Shown: positions 53,880-61,925 of the stretch, piece by piece
Position numbering within the stretch: the first letter of the stretch is position 1
Layout: each line of letters opens with the position of its first letter
Assembly (NCBI RefSeq): GCF_014287955.1
Contig: NZ_JACOPD010000001.1
Span: forward strand, 372,001 to 436,000
Origin: Lachnospira hominis (ex Liu et al. 2021)
GTDB lineage: Bacteria > Bacillota > Clostridia > Lachnospirales > Lachnospiraceae
Reading direction: 5' to 3'
DNA length: 64,000 nucleotides
Notes under the pieces: generated by a model
The model's database searches: none
What the model was told of the DNA's origin: nothing
What the model saw: the letters and a program-made list of their open reading frames with translations, nothing else
Translations under genes and position numbers: made by a program

Positions 53880-56081
53880 TTAGAAGAAATTTTCAATACA
53901 TTCCCAGTTATCGGTCATTTCTTCTATGTATTCTGTATTATTCAAAAATAGTTTTGGTTCATCATCAACATTTTTATTTCTTACAAAACCAAAATTAATA
54001 TGATGATGTTTTGCATATTCCTTTAATGCATTGAATTTCTTCTCTGCATACTTATCAATATTTTCATCTGATCCGCTGTCAGATTCACCGCCTTTTGTTT
54101 CAATAATCCATACAGAATTATCTTTCATTTTTATTATGTAATCGGGATAAAATAAGCACTGGTTCATCATTCCATCATAGTATACAATAGAAAAATATTC
54201 TGCTCCTTTATCACCATTCTTATATACCCATTCTATTCTATCTGTCTTTTCACAATAGCGTTCAAATACCCTTTCTGGCTTAGAGCGTAACCCTTTTATG
54301 AAACAATCTGTTGTGTAATCTTCATAGGCATTTGATAATAATACATTTACATCTTCAATGGAATCATCATATAAAAATAAATCTTCCTCTGGTATCTTAA
54401 ATTCGGATGTTTTTGGTGCAACCTTAAAACTTGGATCTACAACAATCTGCGACATTGCTTCTCTGAAATCATGCTTTAATAAATCCCTGTTATTGATTAC
54501 AAATGCATAATATTCTGTCGTTGTTAGTTTTAATAACTTGCCACCATTTTTCATTCCATAAAATAATTTTTTTAATACCCTTGATGCAGTACTATAATCT
54601 GTTTTTAATTCAGATTTTAGCATATCCGTTGTCTGCTTAAAATCAAGTCCATCATAATGTGTTTTTACATCCTTTGTGAGTACTACTGTATTAGTTTCTT
54701 TTAATAATCCACTGGTTAATACTTCTTTTCCTGTCTTTACATCATATTTGATTTTATCAGTAACATCATATTTTCCAGCTTCAAACATTGGCTTATTCTT
54801 TGTTGGTGCTGTTAAATGGTATTTATCAGTCATAAATTTTTTGATTCTTCTAAATACTTCTGCATCCCCAAGACCTGCAACATCTTGATCCCTATTTTCT
54901 TTTTGTATTGAAAATACTTTGCATTTGTCCTTTAATTTAATACGTTTTACACTGTAGGCAGAAAATAATTCAGCTTTCACACTTTCCTTATAATCTTCAT
55001 CAAATGTGTAAAGGTAACAATTATCAAGCAATTCTTTATTATAGAAATGTGATTCTGGCATCCTTCGGATTCTTCCGATTGTTTGGATCTGAAAATCTTC
55101 ACTCATATTTTCACGAAGTTTTACAAGTATCTTGGCTCTTGTACAGTTCCATCCAGTTGCAACAGCCTGTTTCATTAATAAAAACTGCTGTTCACCATTC
55201 TTTGCCTTTATTTCATCAAGATTGATTTTATCCGACTTATCACTCATCCATTTTGCAAGTGCTTTATTTTCATATGAATAACCCATATCATTCAATATTT
55301 TTTCTATGGATTCTATTAAATCCTTTGATTTATCTGGAAATTGAATAAGTACTAATGGATTAATGTCTACACCGATATTTTTATATTCATCACGAATTGC
55401 CTTACGTTTTTCATCGGCAAGTTTTAAAAGTAATTCATTTTCGTTTGTAATATGTCCTGCTGTCACACCTTCATTAATATATAAAGCCTTTGTAATAAGC
55501 TGTGCATTTATTACATCTCTTTCATCAATTTCAATCCATTCAAACTTATTATTTTTCTTTGCTGTAGCCGATACACGAATAATAAGTTTTGAATTAAATT
55601 CATTAATAACAGCCTGTGATTTTGATGTATTGTATGCATGTTCTTCATCAACAATGATAACAAATTTAAGACCTGCTCTATGTGCCTTTGCAATCTGATC
55701 GATAAGGTTTTTATGTTCTGATTCAGTCATTGCCTTTTTATTAGCATTATTTACTTTTTCCCAGTTAATAAAAACAGTATCACCAGCATCAAAGCCATTT
55801 CTTAAAGTATCATCAAGATCCTTTGCTACTCTGTCCTTCATATGCTTTTCCATTTCTGCCTTGCTTTGTTCTTCGAGATCACCAGCACCAGGGCAGAACC
55901 ACACAAATACTGTATCTTCATCAAAATTATTAAAATATGCTTCTATATATTTCAACAGGATGATAGTTTTTCCAGATCCAGTAGGTGATTTTATTACAAT
56001 ACCATCTTTTGAAGTATTGCTTAATGAAATCATCTTATCAACACATTCATCTTGAAAATCAATTTTCTTTACACCGATCAT
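53880..56081 (-). CDS. Type III restriction endonuclease, Res subunit
   Basis: 733 residues. Superfamily 2 helicase motor: Walker A SPTGSGKTIILLKYIEAYF (about 34-52), DEEH box VIIVDEEHAYN (about 160), motif III RVSATAKKN, motif VI IGRIRRMPESHF (about 345). The C-terminal nuclease has the PD-(D/E)xK pattern FYPDYIIKMKD...IIETKGG (about 655-685). The enzyme cuts DNA when two inversely oriented unmodified sites are engaged, using ATP. Its ATG directly follows the Mod 2 stop codon (TAAATG), so these two are translationally linked. Shorter than the EcoP15I Res of about 970. Confidence 0.93.
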   Translation of the reverse strand: MIGVKKIDFQDECVDKMISLSNTSKDGIVIKSPTGSGKTIILLKYIEAYFNNFDEDTVFVWFCPGAGDLEEQSKAEMEKHMKDRVAKDLDDTLRNGFDAGDTVFINWEKVNNANKKAMTESEHKNLIDQIAKAHRAGLKFVIIVDEEHAYNTSKSQAVINEFNSKLIIRVSATAKKNNKFEWIEIDERDVINAQLITKALYINEGVTAGHITNENELLLKLADEKRKAIRDEYKNIGVDINPLVLIQFPDKSKDLIESIEKILNDMGYSYENKALAKWMSDKSDKINLDEIKAKNGEQQFLLMKQAVATGWNCTRAKILVKLRENMSEDFQIQTIGRIRRMPESHFYNKELLDNCYLYTFDEDYKESVKAELFSAYSVKRIKLKDKCKVFSIQKENRDQDVAGLGDAEVFRRIKKFMTDKYHLTAPTKNKPMFEAGKYDVTDKIKYDVKTGKEVLTSGLLKETNTVVLTKDVKTHYDGLDFKQTTDMLKSELKTDYSTASRVLKKLFYGMKNGGKLLKLTTTEYYAFVINNRDLLKHDFREAMSQIVVDPSFKVAPKTSEFKIPEEDLFLYDDSIEDVNVLLSNAYEDYTTDCFIKGLRSKPERVFERYCEKTDRIEWVYKNGDKGAEYFSIVYYDGMMNQCLFYPDYIIKMKDNSVWIIETKGGESDSGSDENIDKYAEKKFNALKEYAKHHHINFGFVRNKNVDDEPKLFLNNTEYIEEMTDNWECIENFF

Positions 56082-57995
56082 TTAGTTACCCCCTTTAATG
56101 TCTTTTGCGAAATAGTAATCTGGAATAGGTAATACTTCCACCCCTTCAGTATCTAATTTATCCATTATTTTTCTGGATAAAAATACTGTTCCATCAATAT
56201 AAACTTTTATCGGATTGTAACTATCTATGTTGCTTTCAAATTCCTCTGCATCTTCATCTGTCAATAAAACAACATATTTATCATTGTCTATACTGATACC
56301 ATTTTCAAGCTGAATCATTTCAACAATATGTTCCATTAATGCATCTTCAATAAAGTAATCTGGATCATCAGAGTATTTATCAACAAAATCTGTTTTATAA
56401 TATTTTAGATTTGCTGGAATACCTGTTAAATCTAAAATTTCAGTTTTTCCTATTAATTTTATAATTCCATCAACAACCTTTATTTGAAACTTCTTAAATT
56501 GACTTTTATTTTCTTTTTTAATTGATTCTATATTTTCTAATAATTCTGTTGAATCCTTAATGTCTTTCAATTTTATTTCATGTTCAAATAAAATTTCTTC
56601 TGTGCATTTCTGGTAGTGATATGTATTAATTACATCACCTATTCGCTTGTATGTAATTTCTTCGCAAATATTATTTTGATTATTTGTACAAAGTATAAAT
56701 CTTCTGTTTCCACCATCCTCTATATTTAATTCCATTACTGCTTGTCCTGTTGTTCCAGAGCCAGCAAAAAAATCTAATATTATTGCATCTTTTCTGTAAT
56801 ATGCTTTTATCAATTTTTTAATTAATGCAACTGGTTTTGAATAATCAAATTCATCTTCTAATCCAAATGCCTTTAAATCCTTTTTTGCATTATCATTTGA
56901 ATAAATATTATTTATAAATTCTATTGAACTGGTTGCCTTAGTCCTCTTATTGTAGATAATACAAGGTTCACCATTTTCATCTTTATCAATTTTAGCATTA
57001 AGATATGTTTTTGTGTATATTCTGGCAGAACCATCATTTTTTCTTTTTATAACTACAAAACCATTTTTATATCCAAAGTCAAATAATTTTTTGCTCCATC
57101 TCCATGCCCAATCTGCACGTTTATGATTTCCTGCTTTTCTTTCTTTCCATTTTTCTATATCACCACCAGCATAGAATGTTTCACCTTCTATTTCAAGTGG
57201 ATAATCTAAACTACTACTATATTGCAAGCTGTCATAGTCAAGTGTTTGATTTAACTTATATTTGCCTCTTTCCTTTTCAAATTCATCTGAATATTTAAAG
57301 GCAGGATCAACGTGTTCTTCCATTGCAAATATATCTTGATTTCTTTTTGTGTACACTAAAATATAATCATGATTTTTTGCATATGCTGTTGTAGTTTTTC
57401 CACTTTTTTTAGTTATTCTTGGCATAGAAATGACGAAATTTTCTTCTGTAAAAATTTCGTCCATTAATATTTTTAGTTGTGAAAATTCATTATCATCTAT
57501 TGATAAAAAAATCAATCCATCTTCTTTTAATAGGTCATAAGCAATATTTAAACGTTCGCTCATAAAAGATAACCACATAGAATGTCTATATGCATCTTCT
57601 TTTTTAACAAATTCATCCATATATACAAAATCTTTATTTCCTGTATTGTATGGTGGATCAATATAGATTACATCTATCTTTCCTTTATGTGTTTTTTCCA
57701 ACAATTTAAGACTGTGTAAATTATCGCCTTCTAACAAAAAATTTATTTTTTCATCATCTGGATTACCACAAATTTCACATTCTTTTATTTCATCAAAGAC
57801 TGGAATAGCGGTCTCCATTTTTTTATCAACATTTTCTTCATGCTGTTCCCATACTAATCCGTATTTCTTCCCTGTTAATTCATTTATAACAGTATTCAAA
57901 AGTAATTTTGTATCTTCATCATCTTTATACTGTGTTTTTAATGCTTCAATTCTATCTATCAAATCATCTCTTTTGATTTTGGACAAATTAGCCAT
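56082..57995 (-). CDS. Type III restriction-modification methyltransferase, Mod subunit 2
   Basis: 637 residues, GGAGG ribosome site. Starts MANLSKIKRDDLIDRIEALK, matching Mod 1. Motif IV IDPPYNTGNKDFVYMD (about 115), motif I LDFFAGSGTTGQAVME (about 412). The middle region (about 195-395) is longer and different from Mod 1, so it should recognise another DNA sequence. A stretch of more than 80 bp around the DPPY codons is nearly identical in both genes, evidence of duplication or gene conversion. It is the first gene of the mod-res pair. Confidence 0.92.
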   Translation of the reverse strand: MANLSKIKRDDLIDRIEALKTQYKDDEDTKLLLNTVINELTGKKYGLVWEQHEENVDKKMETAIPVFDEIKECEICGNPDDEKINFLLEGDNLHSLKLLEKTHKGKIDVIYIDPPYNTGNKDFVYMDEFVKKEDAYRHSMWLSFMSERLNIAYDLLKEDGLIFLSIDDNEFSQLKILMDEIFTEENFVISMPRITKKSGKTTTAYAKNHDYILVYTKRNQDIFAMEEHVDPAFKYSDEFEKERGKYKLNQTLDYDSLQYSSSLDYPLEIEGETFYAGGDIEKWKERKAGNHKRADWAWRWSKKLFDFGYKNGFVVIKRKNDGSARIYTKTYLNAKIDKDENGEPCIIYNKRTKATSSIEFINNIYSNDNAKKDLKAFGLEDEFDYSKPVALIKKLIKAYYRKDAIILDFFAGSGTTGQAVMELNIEDGGNRRFILCTNNQNNICEEITYKRIGDVINTYHYQKCTEEILFEHEIKLKDIKDSTELLENIESIKKENKSQFKKFQIKVVDGIIKLIGKTEILDLTGIPANLKYYKTDFVDKYSDDPDYFIEDALMEHIVEMIQLENGISIDNDKYVVLLTDEDAEEFESNIDSYNPIKVYIDGTVFLSRKIMDKLDTEGVEVLPIPDYYFAKDIKGGN

Positions 57996-58185
57996 AATAG
58001 CCTCCTTTTTTGCTTATAAAAAGCCTACTTTACACATATTTTAGCATAAAATGAGCTTATATTCTATATAAATATCTTTATGTGCTACACGCCTTGATGC
58101 TGATGCATCAATTTCCAGTCTATCGCACAAAAAATTTACCGAGCCAGAAAAAGCACTGGCATGGCAAATCTTTTTGTTTGGTGTA

Positions 58186-58896
58186 TTATTTTTCACTTTT
58201 ATATTTATTTTTTATAGTAAATCTTAATACAGCTATTTTTCTACTTCCCCTTTTATTCACACGCTGATAACTTACATCTAAATTTGTTTTTTTATTGATT
58301 TGTTTAATTGCACTATCTAATTTTCTTGTAAAATCCGCTGTTCTTATAGATGCATCACCATAAAATCGAAGTTTTGCATCTTCAATGTATATACTTACAT
58401 CATTTTTGAAATTTGAATTACAGGATAACCATTTGAACAAATTTAATTGAAATACTGTTGACAATTTTACAATATCATTTAGCAAAAATACTGCGTATTC
58501 TTCTTTACGCAATTTAAGATAAAATTGTTTTACATCTTCACTTAATTTAAAATCTATGTACCTTTCTTCTTCATCCACTTCTGCATATTCTATATAATGA
58601 TAATGCTTTTTGTCAGTTTTTATTCTGAATGATTTATTCATTATGTCTTTAACAGCTAAATTTATATCATTAACAGTTACTTCACAATATGGATTTTGAG
58701 GATTAAAAATTTTTCCGATTGCACTATATGATATATGATATGTCTTAAAATCATCATCTGTTGGTTTTACCAATGAGATTATGGCATATACCATGTCTAA
58801 TTGTCGTTTTGTAAAATTATTATCAAAAATATTTCTTATTAGTTTAGTCGATTCTGCAACTTTTTGTTGCATATCAAATTCATTTATTTCTATCAT
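58186..58896 (-). CDS. Rep_3-family plasmid replication initiator
   Basis: 236 residues. Two winged-helix domains typical of RepB/Rep_3 initiators (IncP/pSC101 type): IRNIFDNNFTKRQLDMVYAI, SAIGKIFNPQNPYCEVTVND, VKQFYLKLRKEEYAVFLLND, FQLNLFKWLSCN and the C-terminal ADFTRKLDSAIKQINKKTNL then DVSYQR. Such proteins bind iterons to start plasmid replication. No good ribosome site was seen. It lies beside chromosomal genes, so it is probably part of an integrated plasmid or element; no relaxase or partition gene is present. Inverted repeats that could be its operator lie just upstream. Confidence 0.85.
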   Translation of the reverse strand: MIEINEFDMQQKVAESTKLIRNIFDNNFTKRQLDMVYAIISLVKPTDDDFKTYHISYSAIGKIFNPQNPYCEVTVNDINLAVKDIMNKSFRIKTDKKHYHYIEYAEVDEEERYIDFKLSEDVKQFYLKLRKEEYAVFLLNDIVKLSTVFQLNLFKWLSCNSNFKNDVSIYIEDAKLRFYGDASIRTADFTRKLDSAIKQINKKTNLDVSYQRVNKRGSRKIAVLRFTIKNKYKSEK

Positions 58897-58930
58897 TTTT
58901 TCTTTTTTTTATTCTTACAATTAATATGAC

Positions 58931-58995
58931 AGTTAAAGTGTAAAAAGTGAGATTTTTTTATTTTTTTCACTTTAACTATAAAACTTACACTTTAG
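58931..58995. repeat. Inverted repeats (possible iteron/operator) upstream of rep
   Basis: AGTTAAAGTG at 58931-58940 faces its perfect complement CACTTTAACT at 58968-58977. A related TTACACTTTAG is at 58985-58995. Position just before the Rep_3 gene fits an autoregulatory operator or origin iterons; too few copies to call an origin. Confidence 0.5.
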
Positions 58996-59023
58996 CTTGA
59001 AAAATTGATTTTACGCATCACGT

Positions 59024-59050
59024 AAAAAAGAACCCCCGAAGGAGTTCTTT
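59024..59050 (-). terminator. Terminator of rlmD (UUCG tetraloop type)
   Basis: On the minus strand AAAGAACTCC-TTCG-GGGGTTCTTT is followed by T. A classic UUCG-loop terminator, 122 bp beyond the stop. Confidence 0.88.
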
Positions 59051-59143
59051 TCTGTATAGCCTTTTTACTGATTTTTAATATAAAAAAGCTATACAACTTT
59101 TTTCTTTTTTCTTAATACAGTCATATTATTATTAGAAACACTT

Positions 59144-59161
59144 CGCACCATATATGGTGCG
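59144..59161. repeat. 18-bp perfect palindrome at the 3' end of rlmD
   Basis: CGCACCATATATGGTGCG is fully self-complementary and lies 10 bp beyond the rlmD stop, between the gene and its terminator. No T-run follows it. It is at the boundary of the accessory island and could be a recombination or binding site. Confidence 0.75.
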
Positions 59162-59171
59162 TGAATTTAAA

Positions 59172-60887
59172 TTAAACTATCATCTGGAAGTATTTAAGTG
59201 CATCTATAATAGCTTCCCTTTTTTCTGGTGTTACTTGTGGCACTCTTGATTTACCTGCACCAACATTATAGTTTTTACGTTCTATAATTCCAAATTCCTG
59301 TTTTACTTGTGCTATATACAAATTTGTTACATGCAATCCATATTTATTTTGCACATATTCCTGTATTTCCTTATATGTTGCCTTGCTTTCTGCACTGGTT
59401 ACATCTAATTCCGACATATCAAGATTTACCTTAATTACTGCATCTGGAGCTGTTCGGGACAATAAAATTACAGTTTCTATATGCACCGTATGAGCGAATT
59501 GGTCTACAGGCTGAACACGATCTATCTCGTAACCATTAGCAGCAAGATATTTCAGGTCGCGTGCAAGTGTTGCCGAATCACAGCTCACGTACACAATCCG
59601 CTTAGGATTCATTTTGACAATCGTATCAAGAAGTGTCTCATCGCAGCCCTTTCTAGGCGGGTCAACAACCACAACATCAGGATTAATCCTCATTACAGAC
59701 TCAAAGGAGGCTGAATCGGACAATCCAGAACTTTCTTTTGAATCAACAGGCTCATTTTCCGCTTTCTTCATATCTTCATCATAAATACGCGGCACAACCT
59801 CTTCTGCCTTGCCGACAAAAAATTCAGCATTATTAAGAGAATTGCGGAGTGCGTTATTTTTTGCATCCTCTATCGCCTGTGGAACAATCTCGACACCGTA
59901 TACCTTTCGTGCCTTTGTTGCCATAAGAAGCGATATTGTTCCTATTCCGCAATACAAATCCCAGACCGTCTCATTTCCCGTAAGTTCTGCATATTCAAGA
60001 GCTTTACAATAAAGCTTTTCCGTCTGCACAGGATTGACCTGAAAAAATGAGAGTGGTGAAATTCTAAACATAATCCCGCAGATACTGTCCTCGATATAGG
60101 AATTCCCCCATATTACTGAACATTCACTGCCAAGAATAACATTAGTTCTTTCCTTATTAATGTTAATCATAATTGATGACATTCCGCTGATATCTTTTAA
60201 ACAATCTGCCAGCTTGTCAGCATGCGGAAGCGTTTTACCGTTTATAATAAGACATACCATAATCTGACCGGTATGTTTTCCTGTTCTTATCAGAATATGA
60301 CGGATAAGTCCCTTGTGGGACTGCTCATCATAAACGCTTATATTGTTTTCATTGATAAATGTACGGATTTTCTCAAGAATCTGTGCATTTTCAGGTGCAC
60401 CGATTGCACACTGCGTATAATCTACAATACTGTGTGTTCTTCCTGCGTAAAAACCAATTACAACTTTTCCGTCCTTATTTCTTCCGACCGGATACTGTGC
60501 TTTGTTGCGGTAATTAAACGGATTCTCCATTCCTATTACAGGAAGAACTTCACAATCTGTTATTCCACCGATTCTTGCCAGATTGTCACGGACAAGCTTC
60601 TGTTTATATTTAAGCTGTGCTGAGTACGACATCTGCTGAATCTGACATCCGCCACACTGCCTTGCAACAGGGCATACAGGTTCTACCCTGTCTTTAGAAG
60701 GTGTTATTATCTCCATGAGCCTTGCATATCCGTATGTCTTTTTTGCCTTAATAACTTTGGCTTTTATAATATCACCTATAACCGCATCTTTTACAAAAAG
60801 TGTATAACCATCGGCTTTGCCTATTCCCGCACCGTCTGTTCCTATATCTTCTATTTCAATCGTAACCTGATCGTCTTTTTTTAACAT
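59172..60887 (-). CDS. rlmD: 23S rRNA (uracil-C5)-methyltransferase RlmD with extra C-terminal domain
   Basis: 571 residues; family members are usually about 430-480. An N-terminal TRAM domain (about 1-60) is followed by the Fe-S cysteine cluster CPVARQCGGCQIQ and the SAM methyltransferase domain: VWDLYCGIGTISLLMA, VVVDPPRKGCDE and the catalytic Cys in YVSCDSATLARDL. The normal end is HTVHIETVILLSR near residue 478. After it come about 90 extra residues (SAESKATYKEIQEYVQNKYG, then LHVTNLYIAQVKQEFGIIER). The DNA of this tail is AT-rich like the adjoining island. A low-complexity insert (KKAENEPVDSKESSGLSDSA) is also present. Methylates 23S rRNA U1939-type sites; it is the last gene of the yhaM-rlmD operon. 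Confidence 0.92.
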   Translation of the reverse strand: MLKKDDQVTIEIEDIGTDGAGIGKADGYTLFVKDAVIGDIIKAKVIKAKKTYGYARLMEIITPSKDRVEPVCPVARQCGGCQIQQMSYSAQLKYKQKLVRDNLARIGGITDCEVLPVIGMENPFNYRNKAQYPVGRNKDGKVVIGFYAGRTHSIVDYTQCAIGAPENAQILEKIRTFINENNISVYDEQSHKGLIRHILIRTGKHTGQIMVCLIINGKTLPHADKLADCLKDISGMSSIMININKERTNVILGSECSVIWGNSYIEDSICGIMFRISPLSFFQVNPVQTEKLYCKALEYAELTGNETVWDLYCGIGTISLLMATKARKVYGVEIVPQAIEDAKNNALRNSLNNAEFFVGKAEEVVPRIYDEDMKKAENEPVDSKESSGLSDSASFESVMRINPDVVVVDPPRKGCDETLLDTIVKMNPKRIVYVSCDSATLARDLKYLAANGYEIDRVQPVDQFAHTVHIETVILLSRTAPDAVIKVNLDMSELDVTSAESKATYKEIQEYVQNKYGLHVTNLYIAQVKQEFGIIERKNYNVGAGKSRVPQVTPEKREAIIDALKYFQMIV

Positions 60888-60914
60888 AAATTCTCCTATA
60901 AGATGAATTCTTAT

Positions 60915-61856
60915 CTACACAATTGTTCTCTTGATATTAGCATCAATCCATCTGTTGTATCCAAGCCAGTCATTTGTATCTTTCGCCTCAAGTGCCTCAC
61001 GCATTGTCTCCATTTTTGCATCACAGTCATCTGCAAATGCAAGAGCAAGTGCCTCCGCTATTGCCGGTTTTTTCGGCGAACCATACTCTAGTTCACGATG
61101 ATGTGCAAGTATACAATGACCTATTTCCGCTTTCAATGTTTCAGGAAATCCTTCTATCTGATTCATTTTCTGAGTAACCATCTCGTATCCCATTACAATA
61201 TGTCCGAGGAAATTCCCCTCATCCGTATAATCATTTTTAGGAAATTCTGCAAGTTCCCTTACCTTACCGCAGTCGTGAAGCATTCCACAGGCAACCAGCA
61301 GATCCCTGTTAAGAAAATCATAATTTGATGCAATTTTATCACACATTCTTGTCACACTAAGGCTGTGCTCAAGAAGTCCGCCTGCAAATCCGTGATGAAC
61401 AGACTTTCCGGCTGCAACTGACTTGAATTTTCTGATAAAGTCCGCATCATCCACAAAAAAAGCTTTTAAGAGTGATGAAATATATGTATTTTTAATACTT
61501 CCTGCAAACTGAAGAAGCTCTTTATACATATCATCAATATTAAAACGGCTGCTTGGAATATAATCAGATTCAATATATTCACCCTCATCAGCCTTTCTGA
61601 TTCTGTCAATCTTTAACTGTAATGCTCCATTGAAACTTGTAACCTGTCCTGTAACCGCAACATAATCAAGTGCATCGAAGTCACTTATTCCGCCTGAATT
61701 AGGGTCCCAGATTTTAGAATCAAGCTGGCCTGTCTTATCCATAAGCATAACATTTTCATACTCTTTACCCGCTTTTGTTGTCGCAGTCGATTTTGACTTG
61801 CAAAGATATACCTCACTTATTCTTTCACCATCTTTTAAAGTCTCAATATAACGCAT
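60915..61856 (-). CDS. YhaM-family HD-domain 3'-5' exoribonuclease
   Basis: 313 residues. An OB-fold nucleic-acid-binding domain at the N-terminus (ISEVYLCKSKSTATTKAGKE, ALDYVAVTGQVTSFNGALQL) is followed by an HD domain with VHHGFAGGLLEHSLSV, LVACGMLHDCGKVREL and the later His pair in CILAHHRELEYGSP. This is the standard YhaM layout; the enzyme degrades RNA, and DNA, from 3' ends in Gram-positive bacteria. Lies 28 bp upstream of rlmD in the same direction. Confidence 0.93.
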   Translation of the reverse strand: MRYIETLKDGERISEVYLCKSKSTATTKAGKEYENVMLMDKTGQLDSKIWDPNSGGISDFDALDYVAVTGQVTSFNGALQLKIDRIRKADEGEYIESDYIPSSRFNIDDMYKELLQFAGSIKNTYISSLLKAFFVDDADFIRKFKSVAAGKSVHHGFAGGLLEHSLSVTRMCDKIASNYDFLNRDLLVACGMLHDCGKVRELAEFPKNDYTDEGNFLGHIVMGYEMVTQKMNQIEGFPETLKAEIGHCILAHHRELEYGSPKKPAIAEALALAFADDCDAKMETMREALEAKDTNDWLGYNRWIDANIKRTIV

Positions 61857-61925
61857 TTTCTTTTACCTATTCCTTCTTTAAAATATTTACTCATTATTTT
61901 CACAAAAATCCACCGGAACATACCG

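Noticed and set aside
58082-58267. Plus-strand 61-codon frame between rep and mod 2
   Set aside because: No ribosome site and it runs into the antisense of rep; the stretch is probably untranslated or a remnant.
58186-58896. The whole window being a plasmid because of the Rep_3 gene
   Set aside because: uvrAB, ftsEX, mutS2, rlmD, tRNA-Gln and glycolytic genes on both sides point to a chromosome; the initiator is confined to an island.
48000-59000. CRISPR array or cas genes in the defence island
   Set aside because: No regularly spaced direct repeats and no Cas-like proteins were found.
60222-60623. 133-codon plus-strand frame inside rlmD
   Set aside because: It is antisense to a well-conserved gene, with no start signal; a shadow of rlmD.
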